From: Gracilariopsis chorda
Lineage: Eukaryota > Rhodophyta > Florideophyceae > Gracilariales > Gracilariaceae
Reading direction: 5' to 3'
DNA length: 64,000 nucleotides
Assembly: GCA_003194525.1 (NCBI GenBank)
Contig: NBIV01000072.1
Coordinates: 186,001 to 250,000, forward strand
How positions within the stretch are numbered: the first letter of the stretch is position 1; every line of letters starts with the position of its first letter. A program made the translations under genes and the position numbers. Positions 32,438 to 42,736 of the stretch are shown here, piece after piece. Below the pieces are notes generated by a model. It saw nothing but the letters and a program-made list of their open reading frames with translations, ran no database searches and had not been told where the DNA came from.

Positions 32438-34284
32438 GAGTGGACGTATGGCCATGGGTGTTGCAAAAGTGGCAAATCAGAGCCGATCCAGCGACGCGCC
32501 AGTCAACACCTCAGGCCTCAGAGAAGCGTACCAGAGGGCGGGTATGATGTCATCTAGGTCGTTGATGACGATATTGACCGTTCATAAACTGAACTCATTG
32601 TGGCGGCTGAACGCGATTGTACCCCACGTACAATACGGGCTTGTCTTGCGCCGTTTCAAAATTGTCCTCCGTCGTTGACGGTGAGTCCGTGGCTGCACCA
32701 TTTATCTGTGCTAAATGCACGGTTTCGTATCCATTTTGTGGGGTTCCATCCACTAAACGTGAGGGAGATGAGGAATCACTATCCAGGAACAATGTCTTGG
32801 TGGGCTTAGACCTATGATTCGGAGGTCTCGCTGGAAGTGCTTCCCCTTCCAATCGAGCTTGTTGAACAACCTCGAGGTAGGTGATTCTCCGCTTATCCTC
32901 GCGGTAACGAGTGAAAAGATTAGGGATTGCTTGGTGAAGACCATCGTTGAACATGGTACACCGTTCCCTTGCAGGGTATCTATTCCCATAACTCTGGAAG
33001 GCCTTGTTAAGGTGCACCAAGTAATCAGTTTCAGTCTCCCCTAAGCGCTGAGGTGTATCTCGCAAAGCGAGGATTGCCCCCTGAATGGCAGTACTGGTGG
33101 CATAAGAGCGTAATAAATATTTCACAGCCCCGGTAAGCAGGTTACTACTCCCTCTGAGGCATGGGATGATCCCCTGACAGACGTGTACTGATCATCTGCC
33201 ACTACCCATAAGAAATACGGTACTGCCAAATACGCTTGTCCCTCTTTCATTCCGAGTAATACAGCTTCCACTACAAAGCGAGAGAGAAAGTCCAACACCG
33301 TAATTGGGTCTTCTACAGTAAAATACTGGTTACGCGGTGAGAGTTGCATACGTTTACACACTCTTTCACCTTCCCCATGCCACGGGTTGTACGTCCTACA
33401 GAGGAATTTTCGAGGTGATAGTGTCGGTATGACATTAATTCTCGATACAACAGGTTCGTCGGTTTTAATGTTCTGAGGCCAGAGTGCCTTCTCCCCTTGC
33501 TGCTGGTTCGAATCACACCTTTAGTGGCAGATCACCGCTTCGAGCGGGAAGAATGGCCTCGTTTCTCATTCTCCGAATCGGAGTCCGAGAAACTAGAAAC
33601 ATCCGACCAGTTTCGGGATGAATCTGATGATGTCATATAATTATAATCCAAGTGATCTCGTTTGTATTTCCGCTTATTGTGGCTTTTCTTTCTTCCCGCA
33701 TGCTGGTTATGGTGTAACGCAGCTGGTTTCGAATTATCCGGGGACGGTTTATCCATGAGGATAAACTGCTCTAACGTCTCCAGACGGGCATGAACTCAAT
33801 CGAATCGAAATTCAACTCCTTCTATGAAGGTGGCGAGTTTCCCCAAACTCTCTAAAATAGAGTTGAAATCAGACCGTAAGATACGGAGATCCTTTGCAAC
33901 CACCTTTGCAGGGGTTTCCATCAATACCTCAAGGAGGGTTTGCAACTCCCCCACAAGGGTGTCGTGGGCGGTCCACAAAGCGTGAACCTGAGATTCCAAG
34001 GAATTCCCCGGGAGGGTGTTATTGCCCGTCGGACGGGGTTCAGGTGTGGCGGTGGCTACAGCCGGAGCCAGATAAGCACCATCCGAGTCCTTCGATAACG
34101 CGATGAACGTGGACTTTTAGGATTCCTGGGGTGCGTTTGAAGTTCTAGACGAGGCAACCCCAACATGGCTGGATTTAGCCCCAGTCTGGATCTGAGAAAC
34201 GAATTGAGCTTCGGTATTATCCCCACCACTTTCGGATTGGCTGCGCGTAGTCGCCGGCTACGCCGAGTAGGGCTTCCTCGACAT
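32438..34284 (-). pseudogene. Element B gag
   Basis: Starts at the ATG at 34284, 105 bases from the primer-binding-site-like sequence. Order seen: Ser/Thr-rich N terminus with early stops; helical region (ALWTAHDTLVGELQTLLEVL, 33999-33796); Lys/Arg- and Ser/Asp-rich segment (33756-33532); capsid-like region (VLDFLSRFVVEAV, 33361-33122; TETDYLVHLNKAFQSYG, 33125-32595); and one CCHC zinc knuckle (CHFCNTHGHTSTQC) around 32440-32485. Multiple frameshifts. Gag packages the element RNA. Element D has the same layout. Confidence 0.75.
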
Positions 34285-34389
34285 GAGGGCGAACCGTTAC
34301 GACGAGACAACAACGGAACTTACGTAAACCGAACAAAATAAACAAAACCTCGAAAGAGGGAACCAAGCACAAAACCGATTCTAGGTCTT

Positions 34390-34405
34390 CTATGTCAGGA
34401 GACCA
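34390..34405 (-). other. Putative primer-binding site of element B
   Basis: On the minus strand, three bases after the LTR, the sequence reads TGGTCTCCTGACATAG. Element D has TGGTCTCCTTACCTAG at the equivalent place. The shared TGGTCTCCT starts with TGG, as expected for pairing to a tRNA 3' CCA end. The tRNA is not identified. Confidence 0.65.
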
Positions 34406-34408
34406 CTT

Positions 34409-35202
34409 TGTGGTGCAATGGCTAGAAGTGGGAGAGCATCGGAAGATGTTGGGAATCTTTCCTCGTTAGAGTTAAGCCGGGTTGGGTAGAGCCCTCCCAA
34501 GAGTGGCACGACTATGTCGGGTTGTAAGGCCGAGGCCACCCGTCGCGACTTGCGCAGGACGGTTTAGGCAATAATCGGGTATCCGCAGGAGTGGTGTGTG
34601 GGGGTTGTCTTCTTTTGGAGAGGTGGGGTTTCCAAGTTAGTGGCAACCAGGAACACGAGCCGTGTGTAGCGAGAAATTCACCGTGTAAAGGGAAATGGAA
34701 AGGGGGAGCTGATTCACGAGTTTCATTACGATGACTAACAGCAGTGCCTGGATATAAACCTATACAAGGCAAACACCCAGATATTTGTAATAAAAATCCG
34801 GATAGTGGGGTCCTGTAGATGGGCAAAGATGTTAAACTTTCTGTATGCTATGGTGCTTTTCTCCAAGAAGGAGTAGAGAACACACGAAGATGGTCAGGTC
34901 TAGTGCGAATTCTCCAGGTTGAGTTCCTTTGATGGAGAAGGTTTCCTGGTGCGACGGCAACTCGCCGGCGCAATAAGTACTAACCATCCCAGAAATGGGT
35001 GTAAAAAATATATATAATTGACTAAATTACTCCATTTTGGTGATTCATGCCCACTACTGTGGCTAACTGCCCATTCACTCTTCCGTTTACCACGTGTTAA
35101 ATCCACTATTAGTTGTCGTAGTTCATGCAATGACTACATTACCGAAGCATTAGAGAAATCAATCAAGTACCAAGAACCCCTTCCTGAGGGCATTGCACTT
35201 CA
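34409..35202 (-). repeat. 5' LTR of element B (794 bp)
   Basis: Begins (minus strand) TGAAGTGCAATGCCC and ends CATTGCACCACA. It carries a TATATATA at about 35009-35017 in the orientation needed to transcribe B leftwards. It is adjacent to the primer-binding site and to target duplication TTCTA (35203-35207). It shares 264 bases with 19281-19544. Confidence 0.8.
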
Positions 35203-35397
35203 TTCTACGCTGTGGTGGGCTGGTCACATACGTCCATTTACAATTTCCAGGATAACAGTTCAGGTAATAAATCAGAACAGACACCAAAAACTCGCTCCAC
35301 AAATGTATTTAGGAATTTGAGAGGAGCAGTAGAGAAGACTATTGATGGGACTCTGGTACAGAAGGGCTCCCCTTTCGCACTCTGGTGCGCACAAATG
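35203..35397 (+). pseudogene. piggyBac transposase PB2, middle piece
   Basis: Frame 35212-35397 continues the transposase from 19280: VVGWSH, then SGNKSEQTPKT, FRNLRGAVEKTIDGT and WCAQM. The insertion of element D interrupts it at an ATG codon (35395-35397); the frame resumes at 46426. Because the cut is within five bases on both sides, the two retroelements are clearly younger than PB2. Confidence 0.85.
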
Positions 35398-35950
35398 TGT
35401 GATACAGTGAGATCTGACCACATGCGCTTTACAACGCGCTCTGTATCAATTGGTGAGCGAGTCACGTGGGTTACAATGGCTATCTAATCAGTTTGATAGT
35501 TTATTTTTTTATTTTAGATAGGTAGTGACACCCCGCTACTGTGGTGTGGGCCCTTGCCATCAAGGCCAGCCCCAACGTATGCCACGTAGCCTAGTGCACC
35601 TGAGGGTGAGTCTTGCTCGCCCTTAAGGTGGGCTTAGCGCTCCCTCGCCTAGCATGGAAGGTCCAAGCACCTCCTGGTTAAATATGATACCAACTGGTTT
35701 CTACAGTCAACTTCTTGGTTTATCTATGACTATTCAGGGTTTACTAACCGGTGTGCGCCGTACTATCAACACTACCAATTGGTTATGGTAGGCCCGCCTG
35801 GTTATCTCGCGCCCCTAGTGGTTTCGGGCTGCCACACTCATTCGGTTACCGAACATCCACCCTTCAGGTGGAGCCCTCGTCGCGCTCCCGCCAAAGGTTA
35901 TCCAAACGTACTATCCCGCTGGTACTTGACACTCAATTGTTTGTACCACA
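35398..35950 (+). repeat. 5' LTR of element D (553 bp)
   Basis: Starts TGTGATACA and ends TTGTACCACA. Shares GCTCTGTATCAATTGGTGAG, TAGTGACACCCCGC and AAGCACCTCCTGGTTAA with the 3' LTR. Confidence 0.9.
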
Positions 35951-35953
35951 TTT

Positions 35954-35969
35954 TGGTCTCCTTACCTAG
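35954..35969 (+). other. Putative primer-binding site of element D
   Basis: TGGTCTCCTTACCTAG, three bases after the 5' LTR, matching the site in element B. Confidence 0.65.
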
Positions 35970-36040
35970 AATTGGAACTACACCAATTGGTTTTGAAAAG
36001 AAGAATTTAGGAAGGAATTGTATTTTGGACACCGTTTGGT

Positions 36041-38344
36041 TTGGTTACCAATAGAAAGCGATTTTGTGAACCATCAGTTTACCAATTGGATACGCCGCAA
36101 CCGAACACAAGATCCAGAAGTTCATTGAGTCGAAGAACGGGCGCAGGCGCGTCCCAGGGATTCTTTGAACCAAGATTGGACAACCTGCAGGAATTATTGA
36201 GGGGAACTACCTTACAAGTCTATGAAAACGACGAAGGGGAGCAGAATGCACAGGATGCCGCTCCCCCGGCAACCAATGTGGTAGAGACCGCGTTTCCGGT
36301 GGGGCCGAGGACCGGTGCCACATGTGACTAACTGGTAGAAGAAAAGGACATGAAGAAACCTAGGATGATGCCACCCAAGTTGTATATGGATACGATTACC
36401 AAGGTGGTGGTTGGCCGTGCTACACATTAGCTGGCCGACCAAATAACCACATTGGTTTTAAATTTTCTGGAGCACAGCGCTCGGGAATATGTTGAACAAA
36501 TGGTACTGGAGTCCCTGCAAGAACAGCAAGTGGTGGCCCCAAAGAGCCCGCAAACCGTCCCAGTAATGACACCAACCGCTCAGGGTAACTGACAGGTTTT
36601 TTATCGGTCACGCAGGCTATCCAGCCATCCCTTCCTATTAACATAACTTGTGGAAAGCTTCCCGACCTATTTCAGAAACGTGCAGACTCTCAGTTATAAG
36701 AAAGCCTGGGGTATATATACCTTCCGGAACCAACTGGTAGAGCCAAGCAGGTACCCAAAGGATAAAACTATGATGATGGAGATTCGTCGAGATCGGAGTA
36801 TGAGCGGAGATGGATTCCAAAAACAAAGAAGAAGACCAATAGGAGAAGCGGAAAAGGCCGTCGATCGGACCCTGATTCTTCGGACTCCAGTAGCGATACA
36901 GAGCCGTCGGAGGATAACAAGCACCGTAAAGGTAGGAAAAAGAGGAATTAAAAAGACCGTCGGAAGGTGAAAAAAACCGTGAAGTAAAGATCAAACGGTA
37001 TGACACATCCGATGACAATGAGTCCGATAAGGATTCAGAACTGGAGATTATTTCACCGTTGAACGATTTGTTCACCAAAGCGGTTCAGTCCAGGACCTAC
37101 TGGTTACGGAACCAGGATTCTTAGTACACCACACAGATGGCTCAGAAGATTACCAAGCAGTACAAATGGCATGGTTTCCAAATGGTGATACTGCCTTCAC
37201 AGGTGATGATCTCATTGCGATCATTGATTTCCTTCAAAGATTCAAGATTGCTTGTGACCAGAATGGTTTCTCAGAAGGAGCAGCAATATGGCTATTTCCG
37301 CTCTACTTGAAGAAGCAGGACGCATCCTTGGTCCATAGTAGGATGCAATTAAATAACATTTCGGTTGATAAAGACCAAAGGGAGATGTTTTGGACTTATC
37401 CGCAGGTCGTCAACTACCTTTCGGAAACCTACGAGACCGATGAGGTTAATCAGGAAGCTTACGCTGAGCTTCTAGGTTACCATCAGAAGTCAGTATAAAC
37501 CTAATTGGGTTTCGCGAAGTTATTGTTCGCGATGGCTTCCTGGTGCGGTAATGTATTCAGCACCACGCATTTGAAGTCGTTCATAGCCGATAACATCGAC
37601 AAAGCCATTAGGTCGCAGTTGAAGAACTACCACGCGAAAAACCGAAAGATGGATTACAACGAGCTCGTAGGATATGCAGAAACCCCTGGAGACACTCACC
37701 GAGCTGGTCGAAGACAGCCCAGTACGGTTGTCAAGCCCGGCAAGGATAAACCGAAACGGAGGATCTTGGAGTTGGATTATTTGTCACCTTCAGAGGACAC
37801 GGCGCACGATTTCACACTAGTTGCATCCACGATCAACTTGTTACACACCGGACCTGCAGCGGCATCGGTCTCTTCTTCATCTGCCTGGACGTCCTCAATG
37901 GTAGAATCAGCCTGCAATTTGTCAATGCCAGCCACGCAGGTTTATGTCCCTGAAAAACAGGTACTCCCGATGAAACCAATTGGTAGGACCTCACCCTAGA
38001 GTCAGTGGTCTTCGTACCATACGGCACGTGTCCAACCGATGGACAGGACGCCAATGCACGGAAACTTGATGGCTTTGAGGAATCCAACCACGGGGAATCT
38101 GCTTTGTTGGTTTTGCCGATCACCTCACCATTTGGCTACGACATGTCCCAATGTCGCCCTTCAGGATAGAGCAGCGCTCTTACAGGTGCGTCAGCAAAAC
38201 CATCAGGTGTTATTTTGCCAAGAGGGCGGAAATCAACAGGTTCAGGACAAGCAACCTCGCAATAATCAAGCGGTTAGCCTAGTCACCGCTGCGGAGAAGG
38301 AAGAGGAAGCTGCCATCGTACCACCACAGGTCGAATACGCCTAA
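36041..38344 (+). pseudogene. Element D gag
   Basis: Successive frames encode an acidic/Ser-rich N terminus (36041-36331), a basic and Ser/Asp-rich segment (about 36700-37080), a capsid-like part (DDLIAIIDFLQRFKIA, 37166-37498, then 37505-37999) and one CCHC zinc knuckle (CWFCRSPHHLATTC, 38039-38344 frame). The segment order mirrors element B. At least four frame breaks. Confidence 0.75.
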
Positions 38345-38444
38345 AGGTTGGGCTGCAGGCCAATCCCAATCAGTCCCATTCGGAAGGCCAACCGGGTCCA
38401 ACTGGTTCTTGTATTGATGTTCGCCCTGCGGTTACTTAAGAGGA

Positions 38445-38806
38445 AGCAGCAGAAGACTATTTGGTACCTATTTGCTTTCTAAAGCATGATAACTACAAGG
38501 TGAACATCACCCCTGGGTTCTCTGTTAACCATTTGGTTCCGTGTACCCCTATCTTGGATGCGGGAGCTGGATCGAGCCTGTTTAATGCCAAGCTCCTATC
38601 CCCATATTGATTAGAAAGGGTACGACTGACTACCATCAAAAACTCTTTGTTCGATGCAAATAAGCGACCATTAGCGGTCCGTGGAAGTTTAGACCTAATG
38701 TTAGCCGTAGGAAACCTTAAGGTCCGGGTACGGTTTATCGTGATCAAACAATTGACACCGGATTGTGTTCTTTGAACTACGTTCATTAACAACTATTTCC
38801 AGGCGA
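38445..38806 (+). pseudogene. Element D aspartic protease region
   Basis: Frame reads TPILDAGAGSSLF, with the retropepsin loop as D-A-G (38557-38565) instead of D-T/S-G. It continues to VRFIVIKQLTPDCVL with two in-frame stops. Residues 38809-39582 form a long linker (open frame of 257 codons) up to the RT. Confidence 0.65.
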
Positions 38807-38808
38807 GT

Positions 38809-40700
38809 TTGCCTCGTACCAGAGCGGTTTTGTTCCATAAGCGTCCAACAGTCGCCATTCTAGGTGGTCAAAAATCTAGAACCACCTCAGTTCCGGGACC
38901 GGAAACCCTGTCAGTGGCAGTATCCAATAACGTTCGATGGGTGAAGTCCATTCGAATTCCGCCCACACACCAAATGGTAATCAAAGTGGTATGCAACCGA
39001 CCGGGTTCGCTAAAACTAAAAAGCCACCATAAGGTATGGGAACGCCACAGGGCGATGATGGCGAACGGAATTGTAGACAATATTCTGAATCAACCCTCTC
39101 AGATATGCTTAAGCAACGTCAGCAATCATATGGTTAAATTACCCAAAAAAAGCGTTGTTGGAAGCGCATCTCCTGCTCCGGGTAGCATACTTACCCTGAA
39201 ACCATTAAAGTCGTCCGGAGAACTCCACCCTAAGGAGGGGTTGGAAACCAACTGGGAAAAACAAGAACCCGACCATGCCGGTATATGCCGAATCAATACC
39301 GACACAGGGCGAAAATACCAACTGGAAAGAGGAAGTAACATAGGGCCAGAAGGGAAACCTTGTAAGGACAGCATCCTCGACCTATTAAATCCCATCATTG
39401 CCACGTGGTCATGCCACCTAGGGGTGATCAATGCCACGCAACACCGTATCGACTTGGTTTCTGGAGCTAAGCCGATACACCAACAACTATTCCAGGCAGG
39501 TTCGAAAGCCCGACCTGTTGAAATCCAAGAGGTAGAAATGATATTGAAGGAAGGGGTTATTGAGCGCGCATATTCGGAGTGAGCCAGCCCAGTGGTGTTG
39601 GTTCAGAGAAGGGAGACAACAGAATGACGTTTTGTATCGAATATCGAAAACTAAATGCTGCTACGGTCAGGGATTCTTATCCGATACCCAGAATTGACGA
39701 ATGTATCGATTCTCTCGTGGATGCGAAAGTCTTCAACACATTGGATGCCAATTGCAGTTACTGTGAAGTGGAGATACGTGAAGAGGATAGGGACAAGACT
39801 ACATTCACCTGCCATACTGGTCTCTTCCGTTTCTTACGAATGCCATTTGGTTTACGGAACGCATCCCTTTCGTTTCAGATAGCTCTGGACATAATCCTAT
39901 CGAAGTTAGGATAGCGGATCGCGCTGGTTTATATATATGACGTATTCATCTATTCTCGACAGGTTGAAGAGCACTTTGGGCACGGGCGAAATGTGCTCCA
40001 GCTCCTGAGAGATGCAGGGGTGACGGTCAAGTTACGCAAATGTGTTTTTGTCGACCAAAAGATGGTGTATCTGGGTCATATGGTCAGCCTAGGACGCCTA
40101 GAGGTAGCCAAGAGGAGCATCCGAGCGTTTTAAGAAGCTAGCCTCCCACAGACCCAAAGGGATAGCCGCTCTTTCATTAGTTTGTGCAACGTCTCCCGTC
40201 AGTTCATCAAGTGATTTGCTAAGATTGCAGCTACCCTTAATACAAAACTGCAAAAGAGACAACCAGATCGGTTTAAATACCTTGAGAAGAACGACATCGA
40301 GACTTTTCAGAAACTGAAATCTGCCCTGATCTCGCCACCAATATTGGCTTTACCCAAGTCAGGCTATCACTAAACCCTTGATACGGACGCGTCTTCCACT
40401 CATGTAAGATGCTGCCTTATGCAGGACCAAGCCGATGATAGCAAGGCACCAATCTGTTACTGGAGTAGGGCACTCACCAGAACGGAGCAGAACTACACCG
40501 TAACGGAGAAGGAATGCCTAGCCGTGGTTTGGAGCAGGCTGTTGCTCCTTCCTTACCTATATGAAACGACGTTTACCTGTGGACAGATCACGATGCCTCA
40601 AGGTGATTACTGGGACTTGCGGGCGTTTCCTGACGGCAACCCAGATGGAGGTTGAGACTGTCAGAGTTTGCGTATGAGGCAAAATAACACCAAGGGTTAA
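38809..40700 (+). pseudogene. Element D RT linker, reverse transcriptase and RNase H
   Basis: The linker frame 38809-39582 ends just before RT motif 1 (YRKLNAATVRDSYPIPRID, 39579-39914). FTCHTGLFRFLRMPFGLRNA and the following thumb are legible. The catalytic Y-x-D-D reads Y-I-Y-D (39930-39941), losing one Asp. RNase H begins near 40376 (LDTDASSTHV, WSRALTRTEQNYTVTEKECLAVVW, 40419-40655). In-frame stops at about 39912, 40131 and 40215. Confidence 0.85.
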
Positions 40701-40708
40701 GGCTTAAC

Positions 40709-42140
40709 GTGGCCAATGCCTTGTCACGCATGAATACCGATGGGATGGAAAAGAAATCAGTGGGAAACGATATTACGTGCTCTACTATCCAATTGGTTAG
40801 GGATGGACAGGAAGATAAAACTGAAGTAGGTACCTTATTGGATGAAGAGGAAAACATCCATCAGGTTATCGTCGCAGACGATGCACCGAGTGGAGTTTTT
40901 GCAGTGGAGGAGGAGGAATATTCCCCTATTACCAAAGAGGAATTTTTGCGAGAGCAAGCAATAGATAGGTATTGCAAGTCATTGCTACACCTCGTTGGGC
41001 GGAAGGATATGCAGTTAGATTTGGACCATGAAGGCTATTTAGTCAGGCAATTTACCTTAGATGGCCTGCTCCGACTGGTTGTTCTAGAGTCGTTTCGCCA
41101 AAGGCTTCTTCACCTGGCCCACCAGCCACAGTTGGTAGGTCACTCGGATGGTACGCAAATGTACTACACCCTAAGAGGAGACTTGTACGGGCTTCTGCTG
41201 GCTCAGGAAGTCTATACCTATGTGGCTAGATGCACCTCATGCGTTAAGACCTGTGGTGGTATTCGAAAACATCGTATGCTTATGGAGCTATTCCTCGCGA
41301 CTGGCCTCTTGGCTTTCATTGATATTGACCTATTTGGACCACTTCCGGAAACGGCAAGAGGGTATAAGTACTTCATGGTTGTCACCGATCGGTTTAAGAA
41401 GCTCAAGAGGGCAGTCCCCCTCAAGAGCACAACCTCACTAGTTCTAGCAGAAGCATTTCTTAACCATTGGGTATACCCGTACGGTCCTCCACTCTACGTT
41501 CTCACCGATAATGATTCTAACCTGGCTTCGAAGTTCTTCGAATCAGTCTGTACCATGTTAGGTTTGAAGCACTATTTCACGACTGCATACCAACCCCCGA
41601 CCAATGGGCAAGTAGAAAGGTTTAACAAAAACCCTTGTGCAACTATTGTGTCATTACGTAGCTGAGAATTAATCGCACTGGACTGAGTTAATACAGCCCT
41701 TGACGTACGCTTACAACCTACACGTACATCGCTCAACAGGAACCACTCCCTTTGATTTAGTTTTCTCACGACACCTTCCGGCTAATACTGTCCAAGCTGG
41801 TCAGGCGAACCACCGTGCCTATGGAACACAATCTGCCGCTCATGTGAAGAGGGATATCCTACGAAGGTTGAGGGAAAGCCTTGCGGTAGTATCATCAAAG
41901 ATGACCGCAGCCAAGGAGCGGTGCAAGAAGTACTTCGACCAGAAGGTGAAAAAAATTACCAAAGTGGAAGTCAGAGACTACGTTTTCGTGGATGCCCCAC
42001 CAAATGTTGCTTGGCCATTCCCGAAGGACGAGAAAGATGACCGGAAGGTAGCGGAGGAGATAACATCCAAGCTACTGCCGATGTCAACTGGTCCTTACGA
42101 GGTTATACGAGCAGACGACCACACGGTAACCATCCTTTAA
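40709..42140 (+). pseudogene. Element D integrase
   Basis: Frame 40709-41665 (318 codons) contains the tether, HHCC zinc-binding module (HLAHQPQLVGH then CTSCVKTC) and catalytic core with D in DIDLFGPL, D in LTDNDSNLAS and E in NGQVERF. A frameshift near 41665-41700 leads to the frame 41700-42140, which has the post-core region (STGTTPFDLVFSRH, CKKYFDQKVKK) and a GPY/F-like module (STGPYEVIRADDHTVTIL). This is the least damaged pol segment of the window. Confidence 0.9.
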
Positions 42141-42610
42141 GGCTGTTTATAGAACATCGTTTCGGTTGATAGGGTTACGGAAGCCCCGTAGGCCAACGTA
42201 CCAACCGAGGTTCTCGATGGATGACAGAGCACCCTTACTCCGGCTCCATCTACCCAATTGGAAGAACAAGCTCCAAGGGAATCGGCCTCTAGTATGTCAC
42301 CCGATCGGAGCTCTAACCCAGTTCGACCAGAGACGGTAACCACCGACCCTAAGGTCACTCCCACTGCTTCACAGATTGGAAATTGAACCACACCACAAGG
42401 GATCGCAACCCAACCTCTTGGAAATGTACCAACAGAAACCGAAGGGATCATTGACTCCATCGTCGGTCACGAGTTCCGCATATCGGAAATTCGGTACCGT
42501 GTACGGTGGTATGGGGGAATGGCGTTCCATGACATCATGGAACCGCCCCAACACATACCCAATAACGTCCTCATAAAGTATTGCGCAAACGAAATGAAAC
42601 CTCATCAACT
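42141..42610 (+). pseudogene. Element D chromodomain remnant
   Basis: After a Thr/Pro-rich linker, one frame (about 42440-42600) reads IIDSIVGHEFR, then RYRVRWYGGM, then DIMEPPQHIPNNVL. The order VGHxF, YRVRWYG, EPPxHIP is that of a chromodomain. Located at the integrase C terminus, as in other chromoviruses. Confidence 0.6.
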
Positions 42611-42736
42611 GGATGCCTCAACGCCCATGTTTTGTATGGACGCTAAGGGGGCGGAGGGGAGAACGTTTTGAAGCAATACCATGAGTTGAATAACTAAAAA
42701 GAAACAAACAACAACTCAGCTAACAACAGAACAGAT

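Larger units (their letters stand above)
19281..35202 (-). mobile_element. Composite Ty3/gypsy insertion (element B containing element A)
   Basis: The unit is bounded by matching 5-bp target duplications, TTCTA at 19276-19280 and at 35203-35207. Its outermost bases are inverted: TGTAGTGCAATGCCC and GGGCATTGCACTTCA. The left 264 bases match the start of a 794-bp LTR at 34409-35202 in the same orientation. A primer-binding-site-like sequence abutting that LTR shows that B is read on the minus strand, with its 5' LTR at the right. B's 3' LTR is truncated at about 19544, where plus-strand pol sequence of a related element (A) begins. No LTR of A was identified, so insertion followed by deletion, or recombination, are both possible. 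Confidence 0.8.

Noticed and set aside
33495-33530. GGTTCGAATCA, similar to a tRNA B box
   Set aside because: It lies within gag of element B and the flanks do not fold into a tRNA cloverleaf.
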